From Sanguinoderma infundibulare (taxonomy: Eukaryota > Basidiomycota > Agaricomycetes > Polyporales > Polyporaceae): a stretch of DNA of 64,000 bases. Shown here in pieces: positions 1 through 12,560 of this stretch. The stretch covers positions 3,224,001 through 3,288,000 of the forward strand of contig JAVLRN010000006.1 of assembly GCA_032821775.1 (NCBI GenBank), written 5' to 3'. The translations under genes were made by a program, and so were the position numbers. Within the stretch, counting starts at the first letter, position 1; every line of letters starts with the position of its first letter. The notes beneath the pieces were generated by a model, which worked only from the letters and a program-made list of their open reading frames with translations, was not told the origin of the DNA and made no database searches.

Positions 1-3000
1 AATTTGCGCATGGAGTCTTGAAAATTCGAATGGTGGTCAGCGCGCGGTGCGGGACTTGAATGCGACAGAAGCGAGAATGTATCATATCCAGGTACTCTGC
101 AAGCAAACAGCGCAGTACCACACGCGCTCCTTGGTGGTGTTCCGGGCGGACGCGGTATCAAGTTGCACACCAAGAGGAGCTATGAAATTCTTGTTAACAG
201 ACCGCAATAAGTGTTCACCATACTAGCGGAAAACAGCGTACCAAGTTGCGTATGCACACATCGAGAGTCATGCGGACTCGGACTATGTGACGCGACACTC
301 ATTAGATCTGCTTTCGAGAAGTGCGACGATGAGATGACAGACGGAGGTGGCGAATGCAAAGAGACAAGGGCCCTGTCAGACTCGTCTGCACAGTGGTGTT
401 CAGAAGTGTATAAGCACTCACCCAGGCTGGTCTTATGCAAGACAGCACTCGCACACCGCATAATCACTTTTGATCCCAGCGTTGCAGCGTCGCGATGGCG
501 GCTTCGTGGCGTGGGATGTGCGTGCCCTTTAGAATCTGGCGCATTGCTTCTGCTGCCGCTGCTCGTTGCTTCCCTGCTGTGCATCACTTTCTTTGTGCCC
601 GCGCGCGTGCCTGGAAATGCTTCAACCCGCTGAACACAGTACCAAACCTGCTCAAAGCATTACGTACCAAGTAACTTCAACAAAGCACGCGCACGCCAAG
701 AATCATGCAGACTCGGGCTGTCCCACGCAGAAGTGCGCACCCGGCTCGATGGAGAAGACGACCGACAGAAGTCACTGTCGCAAAGCGGGAAGGGTCAGGT
801 CCGATATCCATGCAGCAGACGTACCAAGTTGCATAGCATGCACCCGCTGGTGCAGACCATTTGCGGCGACTTTGGTGTGGCGTGCGCAAGGAGAAAAGTG
901 TCATCAGTAGCGATCATTACGGCCCATATAAATATAGTACCTGTGCATCCCGTTCACGACCTCTGCGCTCACGACACTGATCCCATCCGCCCCAAACTCA
1001 AAGTTCTCTTCACCCAGGTGCTGGTGTGGGATCTGGATTGGCCTTCCCTCGCTTGACAACGGCAACGCGTGCTTGACGCCCTGTGAACGCCGGCTAGGTG
1101 CCAGCTTTCGAAGGCACCTTCGCGTCCGAGGCGTCCTTGTCGGCACTGGCATTGCTGTTCACGCCATTCACCTGTGGAGGCTCACCTTCAGGTCAGCCCA
1201 AACCACGCGCAGAAATAGAGGGTGAGAGCTTACCACGAAGGAGTACCGCTGAGCCGCGAAGATCTGGATCTCATCGACGGTGAGCGGGACGGTGTTCTGG
1301 CCGTCAGCCTCAACGACAGTCATTGGAGTGCCCCGTGATCGCGAATTTGTAGTTGGGGTCACAAGAGATACTGACGAGGTGGAACCGGTAGCTGAAGAGA
1401 AGATAGCCCACGATCAGACGATTCGGGGACTGAACGATCAAGAAATGGCACGCACCGCTTTCCCTGCGTCACCCGGATGACTGCCAGATCTGACGTTGGA
1501 TTCTCCCACCAGCATCCCATGCCGTTGATCATGTTGGAGTCTGGCTTCCTGCGGGTCGCGCTAGAGTCAAAATGTGCTTGTGAACACTGAAGACCTAACA
1601 CTCACGGAGGAAGATGCATAGCCAGCTAGGCTGCAGCGGTGACATGGTACCAGTCCGCGAGCGTAATGACGGTGCTTTCGGTAGAATGGTGAGCATATCG
1701 TGAACGTCGAGGGAGTATCAGCCGCATACCATGGTCGAATAAGGCGGCCGAGTGCAGAGACCGTCGTCCCACTGTAGCAGTCATAGTCGATGGCTGTCGC
1801 GAAGGAAGGCATGAATGGGGAGCGGGGGAAGGGCACAGTGATGAATGTCGAGGAGATGGGGCGGGGATAGACAGAGGGACGGGTGTCGAGATGACCGAAG
1901 GGATCTAAGTCCCTGTTTACGACCGACAGTGTGGCCAAAGCAGTACAAATAGTTGGCTAAGCCCTGTCGCTTAGCCACCCTGCGACATCTATTTTTTGAG
2001 TCAGCGCATCCCCAATCAATTACCCACGAGTACGGTTCATCCGGCGCTGCACGCTCTCGCTTACTTGGGAAATTTTAGACCGTTGCCACAGCATGGCATC
2101 CACTCCATGCATGTATGCTCCGGGTACCTGGAACGCTGGGAGCAGCATCATAACGACACAATTACCATAGATCACGTAGAGCTGAGGATCAACTGGCATT
2201 CTTGGCAGCAATGCCCGCCGACCACCATAGCTGGCCTAAATCAGGCAGTCAGGACTGTTTCGGACAGGAATGTGGATGTCGCAGAGGAGGCTTCCGCGGT
2301 CTTCTGTGTTCCCTGTATGCGTGAGGATATGGGATCTTTGACGAACATGGATGACATGGATTTGATGAGCTCTTCTGTTGGGTCATTAGACAGCGCTGCT
2401 CGTACCCGGGGCCTGTGCGAATGGCTGAGACGTGGCTGCATCCACAGAGTTGGTCCGGGTTGGCATGCGCACAGGGCTACGCAGCGGTGGACAGGGGGAG
2501 CGGTCCTCGGAGGAGTCTGGAAGATGCGATCCAAGGATGATTGGCGGCTTGCGTGAGCAACATTCGCTTCTTCGGGGCTCCTCGCACGGCCAGAACCTGG
2601 AAGTCCAGAGTCCAGAGTCAGCAATCAGCGAGACCTGGCCGATCCCCAGGGCGAATCATTCGAGAAGAATTCCAATTCGTGGTATGGCGTCATGGAGATG
2701 ACTGCGGTTAGACGCAAATCAGTCCCACTGCATCTGTTCCCGGCAGCGACTTCGTGCAGTCTTGTTTGCCCACATGCGGCGCCCAGAGCATCAGAAATCG
2801 AATACTTACATACCAAAAATGCATCTCTTGCACAGATCTTCGTGGATGCGGAGAATTTGTTTGCCGGTCGCTGACGGTGATGGTGGGGAGAATCAAGTTG
2901 ATCAAGCGCCGGTGGATGCGAGGACGAGTGGGCAAAATAGGCAATGGCCCTCGCCTGTCCACTCACCGCCACCACAGTCACCATCTGCACAACCGGGTCT

Positions 3001-3077
3001 GACCACGAACAGTCTCGACGTCTAAGCTCCAGGTGACTGTAGTACAACTATGCTAGCGGAAGACAAGATTATTGTAT
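1..3077. other. Region without a recognised gene
   Basis: No open frame here shows a recognisable domain, a consistent exon chain or a signal peptide. A short motif (GTACCAAGTTGC and variants) recurs near 154-170, 238-259, 661-678 and 821-838, suggesting a decayed dispersed or tandem repeat. The longest open frame (1996-2556, +) has no recognisable motif and is probably fortuitous. Confidence 0.4.
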
Positions 3078-3499
3078 CTAGAACACTACTGGCAACCGTG
3101 CATCCACTCGAAGACCGCTGACTGCTGGAGGAATGAGGCACTGATTGGGAGGACCTGGAGGCATATTGGTACCTGGCGGAGGAACGGGGACTCCTAGAGG
3201 TCCTGCCAACGACCCAGGAATGCCATTCAGCTGGGCACGTTGCCAGGCAAGGGAACGGCGCTCTGAGCGCCATTCCAGAGAGGACCAGGCTGCTGGCCTG
3301 GTACGGGTGCGATACCGTTCGGTTGAGGTCCGGAGGAGTTTGGCGGTCGTACACCATTCGCTGGGAAGCATCCTGCTGGTGGTTGTCTGTGTTGTCCTGG
3401 ACGTGGTTGGGGTTGTTTCTGTGGTCCGCCGGTGGGGGGCGTTACCAAAAGCGGGCTCCAGACTGTGAGTGTGAAATGTTTAACTTGCGGAATTACCAT
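3078..3499 (-). pseudogene. Frameshifted Pro/Gly/Asn-rich ORF
   Basis: Two overlapping minus-strand frames share the same unusual composition. The upstream frame (from 3499) reads repeats such as NGIAPVPGQQPGPLWNGAQ and stops near 3227. The next frame resumes with NGIPGSLAGPLGVPVPPPG and continues to 3078. Adding one base near 3227 would join them, so this looks like a frameshifted relic or a sequencing indel in a low-complexity Pro/Gly/Asn-rich protein. No domain is recognised. A spliced gene is possible, but no convincing GT..AG pair was seen at the junction. Confidence 0.3.
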
Positions 3500-3907
3500 T
3501 GATCAAAGGGTCCAGAACTGCAACGAGTCCAGTAACAGGTATGCGGAAAGGTTCGAAGAAGCCACACTTTCAGGGTAATTTCAAGTGCGTACGCTTTCCA
3601 CGGCTCAGAAAGTAGCGCATTTCACGCGACGCAGCAGCGGCCGCTGCTCGCATCCTTACCTTGTAAGTTGTCGTCTTCTCTCCTCAAGGCCATTGCATTC
3701 ACAACTTGAATTTACACTCTATAGCTATCGTTCGAATCGCTCGAAACACGCTGACCATTCAATCATCTGAGGACCGGATGGGGCGAGCATTACGCACGGA
3801 ATTCAAAGCTTCAACATTGTACCAAGTGGTCATGCCAACCGCTTCATGGTGAATGGTGCGTCGCATCAACTGCGCAATATCTCTTCCCTGACTCTGCTGA
3901 TATTTGA

Positions 3908-4596
3908 ATGTCCTACTCAGATTTATCAAATTTGTTTCCACCAAGACGGTCGGAAAGATTTCCTCGGGTATCGAAGATCTGGAGAATACCACCCACGACC
4001 CCCGCCGCTGAGTCGGGTTTGGGGCTCGCTCTGAAGTTTTCATATGGTTGGCAAGACCATCACGAACCGGATGACACGATGGCCTGTTTGCTTCTTTCTG
4101 GGTTGTTGCAGCATCTGGCCCCGCCGGGCGCTGAGCAGGTCTTCGAGGCCGAGTCGGGCAATGGTAGCGCGTTCGAGCGTCCAAGGTCGAATCTGTCACG
4201 CGAGGAGCGGATCAGGCTCGTTAAGGCGTGCTATGCGGACAGACAGCTGCCCTCCACCCCCTCGTCAGTCGATTTCGAGGTGCCGGTGAAGAGAGAGCGG
4301 TGGAGGCCCTGAGGGGACGTCGTGCAGGAACTGAAGGATGCGGTTTGGAAGGTAGGAGAGGAGAGGAGGCAAATGTCGCTGAAGTGAAAAAAGAGCCCGT
4401 ACGGTACGTGCCTGCCCCAGAGCCTGAGGCGATAGAGCCTGAGTACGAATCTGAGCCCGAGTCCGAGCGGGCATACCTCGACTCACCCTCGCCTGCACTG
4501 TGGTCACAGCCGCTTCCCCCATCGTTGCATGTGGACTCGTTGTGTCTCGTGCTGGAATCCAGATTGGTCGTGGATGCGGATGATACCAAAATATGA
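3908..4596 (+). CDS. Possible fragmented hypothetical gene
   Basis: Two overlapping frames look more protein-like than their surroundings. The first (3908-4312) carries a charged stretch LSREERIRLVKACYADRQ. The second (to 4596) carries an acidic stretch PEPEAIEPEYESEPESER followed by a Pro/Ser-rich tail. A splice or frameshift would be needed to join them and the exact join is unclear. No family is recognised. It could be a real intron-bearing gene, a relic or chance. Confidence 0.2.
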
Positions 4597-6774
4597 ACAG
4601 TGTCCCATGGCCAGCCTGCGTCAATACTCACGCTAGTGCAGGGTGAGCTGGATATGTCATGGCCCCAGATAGACAATATCAATTGTGTTCGCTCTCATAC
4701 CACCACGTTCAATGCTACATAGTGTTTATGCTCATGGATGACCCACTGTATTCCTGGATGGGAGTATGCAGTGGAGTGATTCTCCTCGTCTCGAGGTCTT
4801 CGGAAGGCCTGCACAATTATCCCTCGTTCGTCCAGATTTGATACTAATCATCAACATCACTGACCCGACGTACCCTCGAATGCATTAATAAATGTATCGA
4901 TACCACACAACAGAAATTATGTATCAACCATGCGACCGTGCGCACTGTTCCGGGTTGAGAGATGGATTGGTTTGTATGATGATATGTACATGGCGCAGAT
5001 CGCAGTCGTATATCGAGGCAAGTACTGCTAAATAACGAAGCCGGGCTCTCTCCCTCGACAAACTACCTGGAATGAGTGCGTATGGGACGAGGACTAGCTG
5101 GAGCGGGGGACGCGAAATGTCAGGATATGCAAACTGCGCAGAACCGGAGATCAAAACCGAAGATTCCAGGCGGCTCTCGCGTAGCGCAACGTCCGTCTCG
5201 CTCGGACGCCGAGGTCGTAGATTCCGATGTGGATGACCGTCCCTTGACGACGGTGGGGGAACGCCGAGTTGTAGCAGATCAAGATGCCAATATGAAGGTT
5301 CCGAGCGTGCGGACGCGAGGCCGACCATCGCGTGTGTCGTCAGGAACCTTGTGGATCCTCTGAGCGGTTGTGCAGCCTCGAAACAGGGAGCCGGCTCCCG
5401 AGATCTGCGATATTGATTGGGCTCGCGGGCCTGCAGACGTCACAGACCGTGAGATCCTCCGTATACATACTAAGAACATGAAGCTCGCTGATTCGAGCTG
5501 GCTCACCGCGTCTGGGTCACCTCAGCACGTCGGAACCGCATGCTCGCCAGGTCGTGCTGGTGGCGCCTTCCGTCCCGTCCCGTCAGTTGAGATCGTTGGA
5601 CGTCGTCTGTGGCTCGGCGGCGTGGACACAAGCGGGCGCTGAAGGAGACCTGAAAATGTCGGTTTGGACCAGGGGGATGGCTGCGGCGGCCAAGGTACAT
5701 CAAGAGCACTAGATGGGACAATTATTCGCGACCATTCATGACGACCGCAGTCCTCGCATGTGCACTGTAAATTTGGCTCTTTGACAGGGACGCACGCGGT
5801 GCCACGCAACCGCACGAGACAACGCCCGGACCCCGGGCTGCAAAGGCTGGGCTTTTCGGATGCCTACCGGATAGGTGAATCATGCGATTGCAGAGCCATG
5901 ATGAAGGTAAAGCTTGCTCTATGTATTCCGCCCGGACGAACGCAACAACCTGTGTCATAAATACGATCATCCAGGATCCACGACGACAGGCAAAGGCCGG
6001 ATTGGGGATAACGGTCGAGCATTGAAGATCCTGGTGTGAGGCGAGACGGAGGACAGGGACGTGAGCCGTGGATGCGATGATGCGCGACCGGTGTACGTTC
6101 GCGCTTAGGATGTGGGTGACGACGGTGGTTCGATTGATGACATTGGGGAGATGACTCGAACGGCTCGAACCTCCGAGCACCGGCAGCGTCTGCTTCACTT
6201 GATACCGCTTCGAGTGCGGATCGCGGCGAGAATACAGCCTGGAGGCGGGCATGTCGGCGCCATGTGGGTTGATTTCGCAGCGGAGCAACGGCCTCCCCTG
6301 AAGAGACGCAGTATTAAAGACCTGATGAGAGGACAGAAACGATTCATTACTCACTGGTGTTGTGCCTGCCCACCCGGTCCCATGCCGTCTCTTCTTCCGA
6401 ATTTGCGGACAATGACTTTACTCGCTCGCTCACTTCCCATTCGACCTCGAATGTATGTGTCCGCCACGATCTTCTTGTCCAGGTCATAGCGCTAACGATG
6501 TTGTACCCAGCGAGGTGTGCTCCCCCTGAACCGGTCAGACGGGTGATAAGGGTATGTTAGCCATCAGACAAAAGTGCGTTGGCGATAAACTCACCTGAAT
6601 TTCTGTTCACAGACGTACGTGTCCGGGAAACTCGTGGCGCTGCGCCGCGCTCCCCCCAGTCTTGAAGCCCTCGTGCTCTTCCCCTCACCCCACATCTCTT
6701 CCTCGCACACTCGCCACTCCGTCGAATCGTGAACCCCGTTATCGAACCATCCACTGCGACTATGCATTCGACAT
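4597..6774. other. Region without a recognised gene
   Basis: Open frames on both strands (for example 5722-6354, minus) are overlapping shadows without motifs or a consistent intron pattern. Nothing could be assigned. Confidence 0.4.
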
Positions 6775-7709
6775 ATGGCGTCTGTAAACGGCATCCGCGT
6801 CGGCCTCTACGTCGTCTTGGTACGTCTCGTGAGCCGAACAACCCAACCCGGGCGACGCTGACCATGACCATGTTGGACGGGGCCCGCTCCGCAGTGGCTC
6901 TTCTCCGCCGTCCTCCTCGGCCTGACGGGCACGCGCCTCCACTACACGCTCTTCCCCCCGCCCTTCGACCCGCTCAACAACGGCCAGCCGTTCTACGACC
7001 CCATCGTCGTCGAGCTCCTCGCGACCTCCGTCCTCGCCCTCTTCTGGTCGTCCTACATGTACGTCACCGAAGCGCTATCAGTTCCCACCCCGCCGGGGCG
7101 ATAGATCATGGGGCTCACCATGTGTACATACCGCGCTGACGATCTCCGTGGCAGCATCCATATCATCCACCGGAGCTACGACTACGGCCGATTCTCGAGC
7201 TTCGCTGCCGAGCTCCTCGGGCTCCTGGCGCTCTTCACTCTGTTCCTCGTCGGCGCCGCGATCGCCTCGGTACGTCCCGCTCTCCTCCGTCCTCCGCCCT
7301 CTCTCCACGCATCTGTCCCGTAACCCCGCCTCCCGACTCGCGCTGACGCCCGCGCCACGCGTAGACGCTCTGGGGCGACCTCTTCTGGTGCCACCAGTTC
7401 TGGCAGTGCCGCATGCTGACCGTGCTCGTCGCGTTCGCGTGGATGTGCTGGTTGATGACCTTCGCGCTCGTCGTCATCTCCATCCTCTTCGCCGTCGCCA
7501 ACTCGGCATTCTTCCACCCGCTCCACGGCCGGTACGACCCCCGCGCGAGCTTCTTCGGTACGTCGTCGTGCCTTCTGTCGGTCTAGTCAGTGGTTCGTGT
7601 TGTGCTGACGGTCTCCGTGTCCGCATTGTGCGCAGGGCCCAACAACCGGAAGGAGCGTCGCTGGCGCTTTTGGTGGGGGCGTGGGGCTGCCACTGCGCGC
7701 CCTGTATAG
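6775..7709 (+). CDS. Four-TM MARVEL-like membrane protein
   Basis: Five exons: 6775-6819, 6895-7058, 7155-7269, 7365-7557, 7636-7709, giving 196 residues; all phases agree. Helices are visible in order: TM1 across the first splice (GLYVVL then WLFSAVLLGLTG), TM2 (IVVELLATSVLALFW), TM3 (ELLGLLALFTLFLVGAAIA) and TM4 (VAFAWMCWLMTFALVVISI). The tail after the last intron is basic (NNRKERRWRFWWGRG) and probably cytosolic. Four helices with short N- and C-termini resemble fungal MARVEL-domain proteins of the plasma membrane or eisosome, but that assignment rests on topology and general resemblance only. The ATG at 6775 is favoured because it opens directly into TM1 and gives a phase-0 first exon. 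Confidence 0.75.
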
Positions 7710-8581
7710 TTTGTTCTTCGCTCTCCAGCGTTATTTCCTGAGAATCTGGGCTTTCATAATACCGTCTCGTATTGTACTTGTGCACTCGTCCTGTAATATA
7801 CAGCTCTGTACAACACGAGTACCCGCACACGATCAGCACCGCACATCGCGCCGCATGACCACCGCTCTGAATTCATCCACACACCTAAGTATGCACTCTG
7901 AGACGACGGGCGCTACCGCCGCGCCCGCTTCGTCTCTGAGCCGTCCTCCCTGTGCTCCCTACCAAGTCGCGCGCTGCTGTCGCGGTCGCCGCATGCGCAC
8001 GGAGCTTCTCTGCCGCTGCTCCTGGGCACCCACCCGCAGCCTCAAACCGCTCTCTAAGCGCGCGAAAGGCATCCTAAGAACGGAGATAGATGGACGGCGA
8101 CCGGCTGAACGTGAGTAGCGCAGAGTCTCAGGCGAAGCACAGACAGGCTCCGAGGGCGGCCAGGGAGAGACTCGGAGACGACGAGCAGACTACGAGTCGC
8201 TGGCTCATCTCACACGATCACGTGGTTCACACGTAGTGCGTAGTGCGTTCTTCTCCGGGAAGTCGTGGTGATTTAGCGAGATGTCCGTGATAGATATTGT
8301 CCCCTAGGACCTGACCGGCCACTTCGGATGCCCCAAAGCAGAGGCATAGTTTAACAAGACTAAACGATGGTATTTGGTACCAAATAAGATGGGGATTCGA
8401 AACAATGACAGGAAGGTACGGGGGGCGAAGCCCAGCTCTTATATACACACAAGTCCGAGCACTAGCACGGCGGCACGCGGATCCAGGTTCGAACCCAGCT
8501 ACAGGTTTGAATGTACGTCAGGGTCAGAGTCACGCATCACGAGAGTGCACGGCGCACCTGTCAAGCACACAAGTCGCAAAT
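7710..8581. other. Intergenic; left end of a duplicated segment
   Basis: No gene is seen. The stretch from about 8355, including a GGTATTTGGTACC-like string followed by GATTCGAAACA, is repeated in diverged form near 13262-13310. It therefore marks the flank of the segment duplicated from the MYND gene. Confidence 0.45.
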
Positions 8582-9763
8582 TTACACGGAGTGGCGGGTC
8601 TTCAGCAACCGCGCGTATTTCGACGTGTGCGGCGCGAGCTTCGTATGCCCCTTCACGAACTCGAACAGCTGCCCGCGCATGCGCGCCTCGTGGAACTCGA
8701 GGGCGTCAGGCCCAGGGGGTGTGGTGAAGATCCGCTTGTACAAGTCATCCAGCAGCCGCCTGTCTTCCGCGTTCTTGCAGTTCACGAAGCCGTAGTCGGC
8801 GACGACGGACGGCGGAGGCGCCAGTGCCGCCTGTCCGTGGATCCCGTAGAGGAGCTTGTACATGTAGAGCTTCAGGCGCCAGATGGACTTGAACGATCTC
8901 GGGGCACCAGCCATGACGTCGAGGAAGAAACGAGGGTTTGGGAAGGAAACGCCGCACCGGTAGAACAGGACGGGGAGGGAGGATGTCTCGTACGCGGTGC
9001 AGAACTGGTCAAAGGTACAGCGTCGGATGAGCTGCCGGTACGAGTTCGCGAGCTCCTCCTCGTCACCAATGACGAAGCCAAACCCCATCCACAAGCCATC
9101 GAGAAGAGGCTCGGGGTGCACTCCGGATACCAAGATGGAGTAGAGAAAGAAACAGGCGAGTTTGGCGGGGGAGAACGCACGAATCTTCGCTATAACCTGC
9201 TCGGCGGTGTCCTTCGGGGAGCCGCCAATGAGAGTCCAGGCGTCCATCGCACCTGGCGTTTGAAACATGGCCGCGGCGGTTTTGTCGTTCGTGGGTTGGC
9301 CCATAGGCAATCCGTTAAGGACATACGGGTGTTGGAGGAGCCACGGATAGCATGCGCTTCGGCTATCCGGCGGAAGCGCTTCGAAGACACCCTTGACGCC
9401 CTCAAAGAGTCTCCCCTCCTTCCTCCACGTGCGGACCTCTTGGGGGGAGACAGCACGGTGCACGAGCACCTCCTTCCATAGATCGCAGATCATGTCCAAG
9501 CCGGTAGGGCCGGATGCCATGACGGCCTTGTCGAACCCGTAGTCGAGCATGGTCTGCTCGTCGTGCGGGACGAGATCCTTGAAGCATGCGCGGGCGAGGT
9601 GATAGGCTGTGTCGATCGGCTTGTCGGTCTTGCAGTCGAAGATGTGCCACGGCCAATGTTGCTTCTGGCACTCGGTGCTGCAGTACCAGACGTTCTTGCA
9701 TCCGGCACATCGTTTGGCGTCTTCGGCGTCCATGGAGCAGCGGGCGCATTTGTGAGAAACCAT
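8582..9763 (-). CDS. MYND-type zinc finger protein
   Basis: Single open frame of 393 residues when started at the ATG at 9763. The frame continues upstream, but the MYND finger begins four residues after this Met and a splice-acceptor-like TTGCAG lies just before it. Zinc ligands are visible at C6, C9, C19, C22, C28, C32, H40 and C44, matching the MYND consensus. MYND fingers bind proline-rich partner peptides; the rest of the protein (about residues 45-393) is a fungal-type alpha-helical region with no catalytic motif that I recognise, so the cellular role is unknown. The C-terminal part, including RRLLDDLYKRIFTTP and FEFVKG, has a degraded second copy just upstream of FunK1 A (13.26-13.57 kb). 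Confidence 0.85.
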   Translation of the reverse strand: MVSHKCARCSMDAEDAKRCAGCKNVWYCSTECQKQHWPWHIFDCKTDKPIDTAYHLARACFKDLVPHDEQTMLDYGFDKAVMASGPTGLDMICDLWKEVLVHRAVSPQEVRTWRKEGRLFEGVKGVFEALPPDSRSACYPWLLQHPYVLNGLPMGQPTNDKTAAAMFQTPGAMDAWTLIGGSPKDTAEQVIAKIRAFSPAKLACFFLYSILVSGVHPEPLLDGLWMGFGFVIGDEEELANSYRQLIRRCTFDQFCTAYETSSLPVLFYRCGVSFPNPRFFLDVMAGAPRSFKSIWRLKLYMYKLLYGIHGQAALAPPPSVVADYGFVNCKNAEDRRLLDDLYKRIFTTPPGPDALEFHEARMRGQLFEFVKGHTKLAPHTSKYARLLKTRHSV

Positions 9764-11282
9764 TCTGCAACTGAAAATGCGAGCCATCAGATATGCATCT
9801 CTCCAACAAGCGAGATGCTGAAGATGTACCGTCGGTGGTGGGGGAGTAGGATGAGGGCAAGTGGTGACGATGCTCATCTGGTGGGGCGGCGAGCGTTGGC
9901 TGTGGTTGTGTCAGCTGCAAGGCGAATCCCGGCCGATCCCTTATCTCGGCCACATCGAGAACCTCTTCACCTCCACTATCTGGGCATTGACGATTCCTTC
10001 TCCGAGAAATCATGCGATCGGGCACATGTGAGGGGCGGGCAGGAAGATTTTGGCGGGAACCTTGTCCTGCTGAATACACAGACGCATCCCTGTGCCAGTG
10101 AGCCAAACATGCAGCAACGCAGTGGAGACTGAGATCGGTTTAACATAGATACAGCCCATCGCAACCGCACGGAACTCGGCGTGCGGGGCTTCCCTGCTCC
10201 GGACGTCCGTAGACAGACATCACCCCGCTCGACTGTGACGTGCATCGGACGTTCTCGCGGTTCCGACGGCATCTGCATTCGCCGTCGGTCACTCGAGTGG
10301 CAGGCGGGGACCGTGTGATCCAGCTGTGGGGTGGCTTCTGATATGTATCTACCCTCGACTGCGTTGGCGGCATTGACGGAAGGGGTTCGAGCGAGCATAT
10401 CGAAGCACCTCGATGTTTGCCTGTTCTGGAGCAGCCAGCCGTTCGACCTTCATTTATTACGCCTGGTCACATCACCAACCAGGTTGGCTTTTACAGCCAA
10501 ACTCAACGAGATTGACAGGGAGGAGGTGCACCAACATGTTTAATGCGGTTCCCGTGACAAAGGACTCCGAGGGCCGCTTGTCCAACTTCGAAGGGAGGGT
10601 CGTCACGGTCACGTCCGCGTCCACGGTTATCTTCTGCCCGCTGTTGTTAACAAGAGGGACAAGCTCTTGCGCCACAATTGTCAATGCGGCGCGGAACCAA
10701 GCACTCACAATAACGGCCTTTAATATCACAGGCATCTGCTCCAACGAGTGGCCTTGTACTCAAGGTCAAGTTGAGCGTTGTGTGAGCTGCGTAGGCTTCT
10801 ACCAGTGTGCGAAGATTTCGATAGCCAGCGACATCATCAGGCGGTTCATGTATGCGGCCAGAGTGTGCGAGGGCGTGACGGGAGCTGGTGGGAGCTGAGC
10901 TTGAGCTGAGCAGAAACAAGTTTTCAACGATGGTGACAGCCGGCATGGGAAATGTGGCGGTGTAGGCGCTTCAGCTGCCCGATATGGATTCTGACCGTTC
11001 CTCTCGCCAGCACAACCTGTTGCAACGTACGATCTCGATCAGAGTCGGGCGGACACTTATAAAACGCCATCCTGAATCTACAACGAGACTCATCTGAAAC
11101 AGGTAAGACCATTACTTTTTCCCATCTATGACCGCCACATCGTCTATGTGTCGGAGACGTTTTCGAACGCCATGTTCGAGCAGGCAGGTATCGGGCTGAC
11201 GTACTGCAGATTTATCTTGCGCGATGAGAACCCGTTCTATGCATACACTCTGAAACTGCGAAATCCAGGCTCAGGCTTATCG
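9764..11282. other. Region without a recognised gene
   Basis: Weak open frames only. A minus-strand frame at 10472-10744 begins with a hydrophobic stretch (VILKAVIVSAWFRAALTIV), which might be a fragment of a membrane protein. No splice chain or family match could be built around it. Confidence 0.35.
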
Positions 11283-12560
11283 TCACTGCTCGACCACCCT
11301 CTCCACAATCGCCCGTCCATCCCTCGCACGCGTGAACGCGAAGACCGGCGGCCATCCGATGAACGGACTCTCCAACTTCGGCCGCTCAAATCGCTCCAGC
11401 GTCGGCCAGCTCGCGAACAGCGCCGCGTTATAAGCCGGGAGCGCAGCGCAGAAGCGGGCGCCGCTTGCTCTGCCGGGGTCCGCCATGTGGATGTGGAGTC
11501 TGGCCGGCCGCCAGATGAACGTCTTGATCGCGGGACACGCGGCGCGCCACCGGGCCAGATGCCTGTCGAACGGGACGAACCCGTACTTCTGTGCTCTGCT
11601 CTGAACATTCTAGAGATTAGTACTGAGACCGTTATGCGCAGGACAAGGACTCGGACGTACGCCGAATGGACTGCCATGTCTGTCCTCGTCCAGCTCGAGG
11701 TGCACCAAAAAGGGAAGAACTAATCCAGAGCGTTCCAAAATCTGCGTTGGCCAGAGGTCCTTGCTGGCGTCGAGCACGTCGTGATCCGGCGACGGTCCGA
11801 GTAGCACTCTGACAGAGACGAGAGATGTGCAGAGGAGGCGTAGGAGGTCCGACGCGACGCAGCGGTCCGTGGCGCGCACGAGAGTGAGGTGGGTGATGTT
11901 GACATGGCAGAGCAATGCGCTGACACACAGAGCCGGCCAATGGACCGTCCCGATGTTTCTAACGAGGATCCAGAGCTTCGCGAGGACCCTCCTCCATGGC
12001 TCCATTGGGTAGCGGCAGCGGATAAGGGAGGTCCGGGGCTGGATGCTTAGGGTCGTAGCGATGGCCACGCCGGTCAAGGTAATCAGGTGGGAGGGGACTC
12101 TGAGCGGCACCCTCAGAAGCCTTGCGAGCCCGGGCAAATCGAAAGCCAAGTCGGCGATGCGCTGACGGAGTCCATCCAGTGACTCCGGGCGCCGGGTGGA
12201 GGCACTGGAACGCACGGTCGCGCTGTCGACGCGGGGCTTCGAGCCATCCTCGACGCTCTCGAGGACGCATGTGAACCAGCGGTCTTGCTGCCAATTCGTT
12301 AGATCCCGGATGTGAAGGCGTAACGAGCGCATTGCGACCGCACGGCGCAGGTCTGCGGCCAAGGCGCATATGAACGTCTCGACTTGGGTGATGCTGGTCC
12401 CGACGGACACGTGGCGATAGACGATAGCCTCGGCTTCGGCTCGAAAGAGCTGGGAGACGGACATCATCGAGATAAGGCCGCGCCTCGCCCCGGGATCAGG
12501 GAGATCGGCAGCGAGAAAATCGAAGACCCTCCTCCAAACCTCTGGCGGAAGATGCGCCAT
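11283..12560 (-). CDS. F-box protein
   Basis: Two exons, 12560-11661 and 11600-11283 (60-nt intron, GTACGT..CAG, phase 0), giving 405 residues. The F-box is at the extreme N-terminus: HLPPEVWRRVFDFLAADLP followed by an SVSQLFRAEAEAIVYRHV segment, as in the many Agaricomycete F-box proteins that couple substrates to SCF ubiquitin ligases through Skp1. The remainder reads as a divergent leucine-containing helix/repeat region without a named domain. The second exon is recognised because its frame is open and Trp/Phe-rich (FIWRPARLHI, FIGWPPVFAFTR) to the stop at 11283. The Met at 12560 is chosen because it lies directly before the F-box; an upstream in-frame Met at 12644 is the alternative. Confidence 0.8.

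Noticed and set aside
1996..2556. Plus ORF of 186 codons
   Set aside because: No recognisable motif; comparable frames overlap it on the other strand.
5722..6354. Minus ORF of 210 codons
   Set aside because: No domain, no splice context, and composition like its surroundings; probably chance.
8484..8505. T-loop-like GGTTCGAACC as a tRNA
   Set aside because: The surrounding bases do not form T, anticodon or acceptor stems on either strand.
8405..9481. Plus-strand ORF of 358 codons
   Set aside because: Antisense shadow of the MYND protein gene.
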